From NCBI RefSeq assembly GCF_026151205.1, contig NC_087080.1, positions 8,147,720-8,211,719 of the forward strand: a stretch of DNA of 64,000 nucleotides. Direction: 5' to 3'. The stretch comes from Bolinopsis microptera (lineage: Eukaryota > Ctenophora > Tentaculata > Lobata > Bolinopsidae). Under the pieces are notes generated by a model that searched no databases, was not told the origin of the DNA, and saw only the letters and a list, made by a program, of their open reading frames with translations. Of this stretch, positions 1-12,064 are shown piece after piece. Within the stretch, counting starts at the first letter, position 1. Each line of letters starts with the position of its first letter. The position numbers and the translations under genes were made by a program.

Positions 1-6
1 TTGACT

Positions 7-51
7 TTGTGAAGTGCTACTTGTGAAGTGCTACTTGTGAAGTGCTACTTG
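7..51. repeat. 14-bp tandem repeat, three copies
   Basis: The unit ttgtgaagtgctac occurs three times head to tail (7-20, 21-34, 35-48) just before the first ATG of the coiled-coil gene. It lies in the 5' UTR or in the end of an upstream intron. A TGA at 38-40 is in frame with ATG 59, so translation cannot run through the repeat from upstream without a splice. Confidence 0.85.
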
Positions 52-58
52 TTTAGTT

Positions 59-3000
59 ATGCCTAGTCGTACTGGTATCAACTACCGTTTGGATCCATCC
101 TTCCGGTCCCAATCCTGGTTTCAATCGATCTCAGGGTCAACCTCAGAACAAATTGTAAAGCAGAGAAGAACTGAAACAGTTTTCAAAACTTCTTATCGTT
201 ATCAGAAAGAAGAGGTTCAGATATCTCGGACCTCATCTGTTGTTTCAGTTTCTTCTCCACCTACAAAGGAGAAGCAGGAATCAAGCACCCCGACAAAAGA
301 AGGCAACTCTCTTGTTTCTGTGAAGGGGTCCACTCAAAGTACAACTAGTAGAAAGCCACCTCTTATTTCTATCTACAACACTAAAGCATCAGATAGCTCG
401 TATGGTACCTTCCTTCAAGGTTCATTTGATGACAAGGCCCCACCCCCAGTCCCACAAAGAGATCAAAATGTCCCGCCACTAATTCCTAAAAGAGACATTC
501 AAGATCCTCTGATAGTTCCTAAAGAGAAGGAAAATGAAAGAGAACAAGCAATTTTATCTTTCCTATCGAGATTTGTAAAAGAGACCAAAATAATTGATGC
601 TGAGGTAAAATTGGCGGATAAAGCTAGGATTATAAAGTAGGATGTAATTCTAACAAAAATAAATAATAATAATCTTATCAATAACCCGTTTTATTTTGCA
701 GGAGAGCTTAAGGCAAGCTGACGACCGAATAGAAGAAAAGGATCAGTCGAACGAGAACCTGAGGAACAACTGTGACGAACTCCAAGAGAAGGCTCAGCAG
801 CTTTCCCTTCTTATTAAAGAGGTGAGCAGACCAATAACCTTGTCTTTTTCTTTAACTTTAATGTACTCTTTGTGATAAATGGTAGGCTGTTGCTTCAGTG
901 CTTGGTAGTACACTGCACATGGGTTTGTTTGAGCGACGAATCCCAAGTCACGTGGTACTAAATTGTGGGCTTTACGGCTCAAAATGAATGATAACTGCAA
1001 ACTTATTGGTCAAATTTGCACAGATGGTGCCGCCTACTTTAAATATATTTTAGTTATTATGTATGGATATGTCTGTTGTTGAATATTTTAATAGTAAACT
1101 TCTATTTTATTGGAGGAGTGTTATCAAGATCCTTAGCATTTGCTTATTTTATGCTATAACAGTGATACTATCCTAAATAGCCTCACCAATACTTTGTATA
1201 GATCATTTTACGGATGTTAAACTATGAGGATGATAAGGCTATAATAATAATAATGTATTACTATGTACTATTATAATTCTATGTGCTCTCTTCAGCTCTA
1301 ATACATTAAGTTTTATCTTATTACTTCAAGAAAATACATTTTATTTTATCCCAGGTCGAAACTAAGTTTGTAGAGAAGAGTAGACAGTACACGATACTGG
1401 AGAAGGACCTCACAAAACTGAAGGACGACCACAAGGTCATCACTGAGTTCTGTGACAAGAAAAACATTAAGGTAAATGACACGTGACTCACTCAATGACG
1501 TCACGGTTAATCTGTGATGTCATTTTAATTCATGTTCCGTGAGTTTGGGAGGAGGTTTACATTTGAGCTCCATCTAAAAGTCATTAAGTCATCAGAGCGG
1601 CTGTGTTTAACCTCATTGTCAAGCATCTTCCCTCTTTTCCCCTGAGAAAGTGCGTTAAAACACAGTTAAACACCTGCTGTAAGCCAGATCATCGCCTTCC
1701 TGACACTTTAAACGTCTAGCCTGGGTTATACTTATCCTACGATAAAATATCCTCTCAGATTTTATTTTCCGTCCACAGATTTTGTTTTTACATCTCATTC
1801 TAACAATCTCACGTTCCTTTGCTCTGTTTCTCAATGAATACAGCGGATGTTAATCGATATTTCTTCATAAGCCCGGGAAAAGACGTCTGCACTTGGTCTC
1901 AGGTACCCACTGGGCCTGGTTTTGGTTATATGGTGTTCCCTTTGTATCTACTCAGTCATATTCATGCTAATTCATATCCATCTTTAACAAAAAGATACTG
2001 CAATAATAATGAATAATACATGGAGGTATCAAATGACGAAGCCGTGCGATGCTTAGATCACAGAAAGTTGGCTCTCCATCAAAAAACTAAAATGTTAACC
2101 AGATCCTTACTCAACTAATGACCTGATACGAAGACATGCTCGATTTCACACCCCTCAAGTTTTCATGTTGCTCACTTACACCGTTAGGGCATTAATGATC
2201 TAACAAAACATTAACAGACACATTTGTTTTTAACGATTTTGTGTTTGTTTCGACTGTTGAGCAGTATTTTAGTGCAATAGAAGACCGGTTGATTATGGTT
2301 ATCCCCATTTATAAGCGAGATGGCAGGGAAAGAGCAAAGAACGAAATGTCGATTGAATTGTTTCAGCTTCACTTCTTGAATAACCATGAGTCCAAATCAG
2401 AGCTCATCTTGAATCGCCATGAATCAAAATCACAGCATTTCTACCAGTCGTTTTTGTATCATTTGAAAGCGGGCAATATCAATGTAATATATCTTCTTGT
2501 TAATCTGAAATCCAACCGAATCCTAAACTAAATTGTTACCCAACGTCATAATTTCGACTGTTGATGTAATTTACATTGCCTTAAACTCTTAAACCGGTTA
2601 CGGTCACCGGAATAGAAACTCCATACAGCCCGATAAATGTGTCTTTCATAGTCGTTACTCCTTCATAATTTAAGCCTACCAATTTTACAGATCGACGAGT
2701 TAGAGCACGATCTGAGGGATCTGATCAAGGAGAACCAGAAGCTGGTGGAAGAGAACGCTCAGCTCACAGACGAAACACAGGTTAAAGATGAGAAGATCAA
2801 GGAGCTGGAGAACAGGTTGGATGCTAAGGAGAGACTTATCACCGAGCTTGAGAAGGCTGCTAACAAGATGGCCGGTTAGTTCTACTAAGTGTTCTGTAAA
2901 AATGTTGTTTGGGGAGAAATCCCCAGAAAATTCTTGGTATGATTGTGCCTGATCAAGGCTTAATTTCCATCGTTTTCATCGATAATTCTTTAACATATTG

Positions 3001-6000
3001 AGTTACACGAATCCTTGTCCCAGATGACTTAGTTGCGCGAGATAGCGTCCTGCATACCATGAACAACGAGATAGAGAAAATGGAGAAGGAGCTGGACGAG
3101 AAGGACGAACTGATGAAACAACTTGAAGAGGATCTGGAACAGCAGGACAAGGATCTGGAGAAGATTGAACATGTACGTTCAGCTGTTATTTCTTTGGATA
3201 TATTATTTAACCTGGCTTTGAGAACTTATATTTACTTGAATTTGTAAACTTACCATGATAATTCGTGCACATTTGTCGAACCAATGAATGTGATGACAAT
3301 AATTTCTCAGGAGCTTGAAGACACCAAAGATGATGTCAAAGAGAAAGAAGCTGAAAACATCAAGCTAGAAGACGAGAAGAAAGACATCGAAGAAGAAAAA
3401 GCCAAGGTTGAAGATGAAAAAGAAAAGCTTGAGGACGAAAAGCAAAAGTTAGAAGATGATTTGGTAAAAGCAGACGATGAGAACAAGAAGCTGAATGATA
3501 TTATCGATAAGTTGGAAGATATGATCGACAATCTGAAGGAAGATGTCGAGAAACTGGAGAAAGAAGTTCAAGACAAGGATGATACTATCAAGGATCTGGA
3601 AGATGAGATCGAAAAACTCAAGCAACAGTTGAAGGTAAGTGTGACAGCTTATTTTCGTAAATTGCAAATAATAAGAACTTTCGTAACTGTTGACACATTG
3701 TTACCTTTAGGGCGTGGTCTTCTGGTTCCACGTACAGTAATACTATTAAATTCTATATGCGAAAACTACTAAGCAGCATCTCCATTTGATCAGTACCACT
3801 GAAACTAGTTTGTCTGTTGACTGTTTAACCATACAATCTGTTCAGGATGCCAAGCTTGATGACGACAAAGTAAAGGATCTGCTGGAAGATCTGGAAAAAG
3901 ACCTGGAGGAAAAACAAAAGGAGCTAGATGACGCCAATAAAATGATCGATGAGCTCAACGATGAGGTAATATTGGTTACCGTCACCTGGTTTGCTGACTT
4001 TAGAACTCAACTTTCTGTGCAACTACAATATGTATTAACTTATTAATCGATAATGATAATCCAAATTAATCAGCTAATCCCTTTAACAGCTGGAAGAAGC
4101 TAAGCCTGAGATCGAGAGACTTCTAGACGAGGTAAAGAGACTGGAAGATGAGGCGAAGGATCTGGAGGATACTTTGAAAGAAGAGAAGGAGGCTGCTGAG
4201 GCTGTCAAGGACGAAAATGATACACTACTAATCAAATCTGGAAGATGTTATTCTAAAAACTCAAGCAACGTTAAAGGTAGTGTGACAATTATTCTAAATT
4301 AGCATAAAATAAGAATTTACGAACGGTGACACATTGTTACCTTCAGGGGTGGCTTCTGTTCCAGAACATAATACATAAATTCCTTTAGCGAAAAACATAG
4401 CAGCATTCATATTGAAGTACTCTCTGAAACTAGTTATATTTGACTGTTTACCAACAAATGTTACAGGATGCTGCAATGATGAATGACAAAGTAAAGATCT
4501 GCTGGAAGATCTGGAAAGACTGCAGGAAATAACTAAAAGGACTAGATACGCAATAAAATACGATGTCCTCAACGATGAGGTAAATAATGGTTACCGTCAC
4601 GGTTTGTGACTATAGAACTCAACTCTGTGCACACATAGTAGTAACTTATTAATTGATAGATAATCCAAATTGAACAGTATCCTTTAACAGCGAAAAAGCT
4701 TACCTAGATCAGAGACTTCTAACGATACCCTTAAAGACGACTGTAGATAAATTAAAGGTAGGTAATCTTTTAGTGATACCCCCTTCTTACGCACCGAGAA
4801 AGTTAACTGCAACATATGATACTGCTGAAATTCTGAGCGATTCAAATTTCGCACAAATCATATCTGACGAGTATTTTCTATTCTTAGGACACAGTCGACG
4901 ATCAAAAGGACGATCTTGACAATCTAGCTAAAATAGTAGACGATTTGGAAAAAGATATTGAAGAGGCAGAGGGTGATAACAAGGAACTTACCGATGAGAA
5001 TGAGGAACTGAAGAAAAATATCGAAGACCTCGCTCAACAAAAACAAGACATTTTAGGTAACAGTTTGAATTTCTTTTATTCGATACAAGAGAAATGACGC
5101 TCTTGGACGCGAAAATATAAACGTTGTTGTCAATATAAACATATAGATTGGCACGAATTCTTCATCACTTACTGAAATACTGAACGAGTAAACTAATTTT
5201 TCTTCAGATGAAGTGCAAGAAGCAATGAAGGATATGGACGGAGAAAGGGATGACTACAAAGACAATCTAGAGCAGCTGAAGGACTTCCTTGAGGCTCAGA
5301 AAACTGACATGGACGATCTTAAGTCACAGGTAACAAACTTTATCTAACTTCGCTACAAAAGTACTGTATTCCATTTTAATAACAATAGTGTAACTTTGAT
5401 ATGATCCTCAGTCCTCACATAGCAAATGCTAATTCAAATTGTTTCAGAATGACAACTTCAATAAAGTAATTATTTTGTTTGTAACCTTGTATCCTTACCT
5501 CTTGCACCTTGATTAATTCCAAGTTAAACATTTGAAGATTCTCATGTTCATTGTTCAATTATGATTTGTTCTTTGTGCACTTTCAATTGTCCAAAAAATA
5601 AATTCGAATTCTTAGTTTAATATTGTTTCAATAAATGTATGCTTTCGATTGACCTAAGCTTTTAATAATAATGGTTTAGGGATCGTTCACATATTACGTA
5701 ATCAGCTGAGGGGGGGGGGGGTTCCGAATGATTACGTTAGTGTAATTTTGACACAATTGACAATAGCTATGTGTAAAACTGATTACGGAGGGGGGGGGGG
5801 GGGGTAAAAATGTTCCAAAAATGATTACGTTATATGTGAACGACCCCTTATGGTACTGTTGATATAAAGTAGTTGACTCTCCGGAAACTGAATATTTCCT
5901 CCGCATTTCCTCTGAATTTAGTCTCTATTTAGTCAGTATAGCCCAGTTATCAGTATAACTCACTACAACTTCCTTTAGATCGTAGAGAAGCCTGAGATGG

Positions 6001-6443
6001 AGAACAGGTGTATGCAGACTGATGTGAACGAGACAAGATCCGTCCGGCAACAGACGGACGAACAAGAAACCATGAATGTCATGATACAGGTACTTTTATC
6101 TTCACTTTATTCTCTCTCAATATTTCACTTTTATAAAAATTTATCTTTGTTTTCTCTAAATATTTGACTTAAATCCCTGAAGACTTCACTAACCTCTGTG
6201 ATAATGTTCTTGTTTGGAGAAACATTTCTACAACATATTATACCGAGATTCTTTCAGACCGTGATAGAAGAAATGAAGCCCCCAGTTCGAAGCAGACGTA
6301 TCCAAACAGAAATGGACATGAAGTTCATGGCGGCCAAATCCTCATCCAAAACAGAAACCCGGAAATCCTCCTCGATCCATATCATCAAAGCTTTGATGAC
6401 AACAATAGACCGACCCACTCAGACTGTCGACTTACCATTTTAA
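59..6443 (+). CDS. Acidic coiled-coil protein with SH3-ligand-like proline segment, 12 exons
   Basis: I do not recognise the family. Exons: 59-604, 702-821, 1355-1471, 2691-2874, 3024-3172, 3311-3634, 3846-3965, 4090-about 4131 or beyond, 4888-5056, 5208-5329, 5979-6089, 6258-6443. All junctions are GT-AG and the phases agree (mostly phase 0; phase 1 at 2874/3024 and 5056/5208). Residues 1-182 are Ser/Thr-rich and low complexity, with PPPVPQRD and PPLIPKRD near residues 123-145, which resemble PxxPxR SH3 ligands. The remainder, about 480 residues, is dense in Lys, Asp and Glu with heptad-like Leu/Ile spacing (KLEDEKEKLEDEKQKLEDD in exon 6), so it should form long coiled coils. The C-terminus is basic and Ser/Thr-rich. 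Exon 8 has lost its original end through a duplication; a GAG|GTAAAG donor at 4131/4132 would keep phase 0. ATG 59 is the first in-frame start, but a TTTAG acceptor at 52-56 could mean an upstream exon. Probably cytoskeletal or ciliary scaffolding, by inference only. Confidence 0.75.
4228..4757 (+). pseudogene. Decayed tandem duplication of coiled-coil exons 6(end)-7-8
   Basis: This stretch repeats about 3594-4125 in the same order: the end of exon 6, its intron, exon 7 (relic near 4466-4579), the next intron and the start of exon 8 (relic near 4691-4757). Shared blocks include tgacacattgttacctt, aaactagtt, ctgctggaagatctgga and ttaccgtcac. The copy differs by many one- and two-base losses that break every coding frame. 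Both junctions fall at gatac (3589 in exon 6; 4223 in exon 8), consistent with a microhomology-mediated duplication. The exon 8 remnant still ends in aaattaaag|gtaggt at about 4756, probably the original exon 8 donor. Confidence 0.8.
5677..5850. mobile_element. MITE with about 25-bp inverted ends and poly-G core
   Basis: The ends gggatcgttcacatattacg and its near reverse complement cgttatatgtgaacgacccc are inverted, flanked by TTA/TA. Two runs of 12-14 G follow internal gattacg-type motifs. A related element lies at 26332-26473. It has no coding capacity and sits in the intron between exons 10 and 11 of the coiled-coil gene. Confidence 0.75.
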
Positions 6444-7860
6444 AATTAGAGAATGTGTTAGTTTCTTGTAGGAGTGAGCCGACCTTTTAGACTAGCCGCA
6501 GGATTAGAAGAATTGGCATAGCATGGTTACGTTTTAAACCAAGTATTCATTTATAGGAATTACAAATCTCAGAGTCTATTGTAGAGGGGTTGTTAAACTT
6601 GAATTGTGCTCATCAACTTCAAGTTATGTTTCGTGATTGGCGACTATAATTTAGTTCGGTATTAATTTTAATTTGACATATTTCCCGATTTGCTCTCACT
6701 CAATGACATTATTATTTTGCCACTGTTTTACAGTGTTTATCATAGCATTAAGTTTAATAACTTTCAGGTTTTTAACTATTTTATATTTTAAAGAGTTTTT
6801 CAGTTGAAAGAGTTCAGTTCGAAATCAAGTTTAACGTACTATCTTAGGTGAATGTTCTTTTTATTATATGATTGATTGATGATGGATGAAACATCGAATG
6901 ATAACTTCAATAGGTTTATTTTGTATATACAATTATTATTATCATTATTATCACAATTACCTTGCGACTGAAGGTACTTTATCAATCAATTTCTTTTATT
7001 CGCGTATTTTTAACTTCAAGTACAACTAGCCAAACCTATTAAAGAGACGTGCTACTGTAATGTGTAATGTGTATTCAGTATCGACTAAATAGTCAGATTA
7101 TTGGGACATGGGAAACGCTCCTTGGACTATAAGTATAATATAAATAATCATGAATCAACGGATTGCGAACACGTTGCTCCATAAAATTTGCATTGACAAA
7201 TCCTCTAGTACGACCAAATTAATGTGGACGCTTTCCTTTGCGCTCATTCGTTTCTGGTTTTACACTCCTAGCTATCAGTATCTTAATGTGAAAGAATAGC
7301 TAAGCTAGCCGTAGTGATAGACCATGCAGCGAGCGCGCATGAAGGGCTTTTATCATTTTGCTCGCCCTGAAATTATTACGTGACTTGGGTTTTTACGATT
7401 TTGCATTTGCGTCTTGCTTGACACACGCTGTAACCACTTTTGATCGCGTGCACGAGAGGTATACAACGTGTAGCAACGTCTTGCAACCAAAAAAACAGTT
7501 TCACATAAAGTATAATAAACCCTACTCCCCAACAATAAACCAAAAGCTTATATCATTAGACAAAGTCATACTCATAAACCAATTTGCAAATACCAATCTG
7601 GCTGAAAAGTAAAAATTATACAATGAATCATTTTAATTTTTGAGCTCTAGCTTGTTATTCTCTAATTTCAAAATTGTATTCCAATTTGTAATTGATTCAC
7701 GATCATATCAACGATGTCAATCCTTTACAGCTCGGTGAGGCCCAATGGTCCATTTCCCTCATCTAGTACTGAATAGAAGTGTGGTTGCAAGAAACATTAT
7801 TAATCAATGCGCGGCGCGGCCCAGTATAACTATAGTGGGTAGCGCTACAAAATTGTTTAG
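6444..7860. other. 3' flank of the coiled-coil gene; no gene seen
   Basis: AT-rich sequence after the TAA of the coiled-coil gene. I see no splice-bounded coding potential. Short ORFs at about 7353-7612 overlap on both strands and have no protein-like composition. The polyadenylation site presumably lies here, but no single signal stands out. Confidence 0.5.
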
Positions 7861-8182
7861 GGCTCGGGTTCCGGGGTTCGTTATAGGGTTAGGGTTGTGG
7901 TAAGGGTTATATTATGGTAAGGGTTATATTATGGTTAGCTTCGGGGTTATGGTTAGGGTTAGGGTTGTATCACGTTGCGACCCCCACGGTCGTTTCACTT
8001 TATCGTCCTGACGATACAGGGGGAGCCGCGCACTTCGTGCGCGGCGGGTCATACAACGTATGACAAGGTTATATATATTAGGGTTGGGATCAGGGTTTAT
8101 GTAAAACCGTTGTGTATGCGGCTGCAAAACCATAAAAACCAAAGTCACGTGAAATTTTTGGGCGAGCGAATTAGTAAAAGCC
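7861..8182. repeat. Dispersed repeat with telomere-like TTAGGG variants
   Basis: Degenerate ttaggg/gggtta units fill 7861-7970 and 8090-8100. Between them is a GC-rich hairpin, ccgcgcac-ttc-gtgcgcgg (about 8027-8045). The right end (accaaagtcacgtgaaattt, gggcgagcgaatta) recurs in reverse complement at 38942-39060. This is an interspersed element, not a chromosome end: the units are imperfect and unique genes lie on both sides. Confidence 0.75.
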
Positions 8183-8309
8183 ACAAAACGTAAATAGAAA
8201 TTAAAATTAATGAAATTCGTGACATACGTTGCATGCCACTTTTCGCGCGCGAAGAGTGCACCGCCGAAGCTGCGGAAATATTTTTGATATGTGTGATACG
8301 TAACATGTA

Positions 8310-9815
8310 TCAATGAAATTCATAGGTAAATTTTACAATTAAATCGAAAATAAATACAAACTCGACTTCGAAATAAACATAATTTAATAACGCTACCAAA
8401 CTTTTTTATTTTCATGATTTCATCATGTCCATGATCCATTTCATATTTCTTTGGTAAATAATTTGTCTGTTAGGTGTGTTTTATGTGTTTGTTATATAAA
8501 ATGTCCTTTGTTCTGAGTTCTCAATGCCAGGCCAGGTACACAAGCCATTTTTGAATCATTAGACAAACTTTCATATTTCAGATTCAGTGACAGGCGACAA
8601 TGATTTTGTCATATTTTTGCTCATTTCTACCATCTCTTGACTTTGAATCAGGTCTGCAGCGTTTAAAGTTGCGCCTAATGTGCTCAGCCTGTTGACCTCA
8701 TTTGGTTGATTTTGACAGCATGTCAAGAAAAATCTTACGGCATTTAAAAAATACTGCCTCATCTCTTTATTTCTTAAGAAATATATTAGTGGGTTTAGTG
8801 CACTATTCAACGGTACAGCATAGAAAATGCCAAACTTTAATACAAAGTTTTGACTTAAACGATAACCAAAGTAAAGTTTGAGTACTCCCGATACAAAATA
8901 AAATGTGTTGAGAAGAGAAAAGACAGTTGATAAAATCGCAACAGTCACAGTTGCCTGGAGACCAGTTTCCCGTGATCTTTCATTAATATTTGCAATTTTA
9001 AATATGCTTATTATGCTGATAAAGTTTGATATGAGAACTAGAATAATCATTAATCCAACTACTCCTAAATTTAATGCACAATGAACTTTATAGTTGTAAT
9101 TGTCTATGTTTGTGAGCAGTATTATCCAGAATGATATTTCTCGAACGATCGTATGAATAATGAATAAAACTGCTGACATAGCCACATATAACCCTCTTAT
9201 GTTATACCATGGTAAACTGACACTCAGACACCGTGTTATGCTAAGAATTAAGGTTGTAAAGCCAGTCCCTTCAACACTTACCATATACAGGGATTGTAAA
9301 ACGTTTTCAATAGTCACCCAAAAGGCCACCTTTTCAGAACTCTGCTGCAAGATTTGTTGTATGAAAGCAGTAAAGCAAACACAGATATCTAAGCAGTTGA
9401 GGAACATCAGCAACCTGGAACCTGAATTGGTATGTGTTATTAATTGGTCCTTTCCTTCTTCTCAATGAATATACAATTTAGATAGGTGCCGATGATTTGA
9501 TCATAAATTTGACTAATTCTGGACTAGTGCAACATTGATTAACACTTACCAAGCGGGGTATCTCTTTTCCTCCAAAAGAAAGATAAAGACAAGATGTTCA
9601 GAATAAAGCCACATCCTGCTATTGCTGCTATTCCATAAACTTGCCACATGTCTTTGTCTTTCTCTGTTGTCAGCATATGCTATCTGTAGTCCTTCTAGGC
9701 TAATTTATCTATATTTTAAACAATCCAAAAGGAATGATTAAGCAAATGCTACTCTCAAAGTGACTCACTGAACATAGAACCCACCACTGCACTGGGTAGA
9801 ACTGAGAAAAGATGA
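8310..9815. repeat. Segmental duplication copy 1, carrying receptor gene 1
   Basis: Collinear with 12065-13625 from the 3' flank of the receptor (ataaaatgtcct, tttggtaa) through both exons to upstream non-coding sequence (gcactgggtagaact at about 9787 and 13592). The duplicated unit therefore includes promoter and 3' sequence as well as the gene. About 2.2 kb separates the copies. Confidence 0.8.
8571..9676 (-). CDS. Rhodopsin-type seven-helix receptor, paralogue 1
   Basis: Two exons: 9676-9550 (helix 1; ends in phase 1, G|GTAAGT) and 9421-8571, giving about 325 residues. The start ATG 9676 has a second in-frame ATG at 9649. Helix 1 carries GCGFILNIL with the conserved Asn. Helix 2 has NCLD with the usual Asp. 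Helix 3 ends in SITRCLSVSLPW, where Thr-Arg-Cys replaces Asp-Arg-Tyr. Helix 6 lacks the CWxP motif. Helix 7 has NPLIYFLRN (NPxxY). The 60-residue tail is Ser/Thr-rich. Known of the family: class A GPCRs couple to G proteins through the helix 3 Arg. Ligand unknown. The loss of the DRY Asp could favour constitutive activity, by inference. The intron at the helix 1-2 boundary is shared with paralogue 2. Confidence 0.85.
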
Positions 9816-11198
9816 TTTTTTTTGAGAAAAGACAATTTTATTATTTATCGCCAATTCATTGTACAATCAATCAATAAATATTTATCCAAATAAATAATAC
9901 CCAACTAAATTTTAACGCTAGATGGTAACATCAAACAAACAATTATAAATATACTTGATCTGAGTGCAAAGTAAATGAGTATGCTAGCAGCTATTATAGT
10001 GCACTGGTTTATAATCAATAATAGACTTTGTTAAAGTCAGCCTGACCGCTCTGTCACTCTCATTACCGCAGTTGGTGAAATGATCCAGGCACCATTAAGC
10101 TAGTATGAACTCTAATTGACTGCTGAGAGTGGCGACGGGTTTGACATTTAAGTAATTATTCAAAATGTTGATGACATAATTGCTATATTCCAGTAAAATT
10201 TAATGTTTAAATTAATAATACTTTCAACACTACAGCTACTATATTATAACAAATAATTTGAGGCTCTAAGGATGTAGTTTTACGAAGATTTCAAGCCTTA
10301 CGTGTGTGTTTCCCTTCGAGGTCAAAATCAAAATTGTTTTTGCCCACGGACTACCTGACACTCACGTACCACCCCTAACCCCCCAGAAGACCTAGTTTGT
10401 CGTAAAATTGAGGTTAACAATTGCCTATTTTATCAGTTAACCTTGCAAATACCTGGTTCTTAACATTTTGTTCCTATCATCTCAAGTTAATATTATCTGC
10501 TAGAATCATAATTCTATGTAAGTTCATTACCTTTTAGTTTATTAACCTATTCAACCTATTTAACCCTGTATTTCCCATGGGTATCAATCAGCCGTCTAAC
10601 GTCAACAAACATATTTTCTCAAAAATCAGTCTTGGCTCTCCTGAAACCACCTTTAAAACTTATTTTCCCCTACTAGAGCTGTCATTCATTTCATCTCAAA
10701 TTTGGAACTCTTTTTATGAGGTTAACTGTCGAAAATTGTCGAAAATTCAGTGACGCGCACTCATTGTTAACCTCATATCTAAGCTTAGGAGCAAAATATC
10801 AAAAATCGCTACATATTTCCGTTGGACAAAACTTTGACAAACACTGTTGCCAAGTTACAAGGTCCCATTTCGTAAACTGTAAAAGAAGATGAATTTCAGC
10901 CAAAACTTCATTTAAAGTTTTCATTTGCAATAGAATTACAGGTTAACTTCAAAATTTGATGCGCTATATCTATAGATGAGAAACTTCTTTTTTGTTGAAG
11001 ACAAAAGCATTTGAAAATTTTGATCAAGCTTTACAACATGTCTCAAAATTGACCTCAGACCTTTGTCCTTAATTTATTGAATTATTCAAAAGATTTATAA
11101 AATATAATGAATGCAACAAACACAATTTTGCAAATGTAACCAAATTTTGGTTCCTAGTTTTTGTGTAGCCCAAATATTTTGTATTATATATATACAAA
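9816..11198. other. Intergenic repeat-like sequence; no gene seen
   Basis: AT-rich and without plausible exons. A short inverted pair, atgaggttaac (about 10716) and gttaacctcat (about 10767), and repeated gaggttaac-like words suggest an old element. I cannot define its ends. Confidence 0.4.
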
Positions 11199-11252
11199 AT
11201 ATTTGACCATTACATATAATTATATATATATAAATATATGTAATGGTCAAGG
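11199..11252. repeat. AT-rich palindrome
   Basis: ttgaccattacata is followed, after a TA-rich loop, by its exact complement tatgtaatggtcaa. It could extrude as a hairpin or be the core of a small inverted-repeat element. Confidence 0.7.
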
Positions 11253-11484
11253 ACCTACAAATATACCTTCAAGTAAGCAAGGAAAGTAAAACAGTAAAAT
11301 CTGTACATTTTGCAATCATTGTCTTGTCAGGGGCCTTATATATAATATTATATTTTAGTATAATACATTTTACCCTATAATTTAAAACCATCACTCCTAT
11401 CTAGGATGTACTATGTCTTTTTGATTGTATCAACGCGTTTACTTCATTCTACTCTTAACAAGCTTGACATAACTTCCTCAAAGA

Positions 11485-11745
11485 TGATGGCTAGCCCAAT
11501 CCCAAAACTGCAACCTGGACAAAAGGTACGTGACTGGCGTAGACTGTACAATGTACATTGCAGCTACAGCCCTGTAAGTAACAGAGAAGCAACAGATAAA
11601 CCTTCTTCCAGAATATGGAGCAGGAGACGCTGGAGAAATCCTAATTGCAGAAAGCTGACAGCTAAAACTACTACCGTAGCGGCTTTAAATGAGACAAAAT
11701 ACAGTCACACCTGGGGTTCAGAGGAATTTATTTTCTCCCTTTGAA
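11485..11745 (+). pseudogene. Decayed retroelement gag-like fragment
   Basis: Reading one frame from 11485 gives MMASPIPKLQPGQKVRDW, and a neighbouring frame continues with TEKQQINLLPEY about 35 codons later. From memory this resembles the N-terminal part of a gag-like polyprotein in invertebrate LTR retrotransposons. At least one frameshift and stop codons interrupt it. No reverse transcriptase, integrase or LTRs are visible nearby, so it is an isolated relic. Confidence 0.4.
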
Positions 11746-12064
11746 TCAATCAAGCTAGATGATTTGTTGTAAATGCTTCAAGATCAAACTATAAATTTAC
11801 AGGCTATCGTCAAACATGTTGCAAGGTGTCATCTTCAGTGACATAAACCTAAAAACACCTGGGGTTTCGCCTTTTTAAAGTTTGTAATTATTGTTTTTTC
11901 ATTGATATCCATTTTTCTACCAACACATTTTGTTGCTACAAATGAGAGAGTGCTACGACACCGTAATTGGGCTCTCTCAATCCGGCACTCGGTGACTGAG
12001 CTATGAAGGCCAACGTATGGGTAGTGGGTACTGACTTGTGGCCCCCTGTATATAAAAATAAAAA

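Noticed and set aside
3307-3667. Antisense Ser/Phe-rich and Leu-rich ORFs opposite the coiled-coil exon
   Set aside because: They are mirror images of the Lys/Glu/Asp codons on the other strand; no splice signals or independent support.
7861-8100. A true telomere or chromosome end
   Set aside because: Units are degenerate, the tract is short, unique genes lie on both sides, and the same sequence recurs internally at 39 kb.
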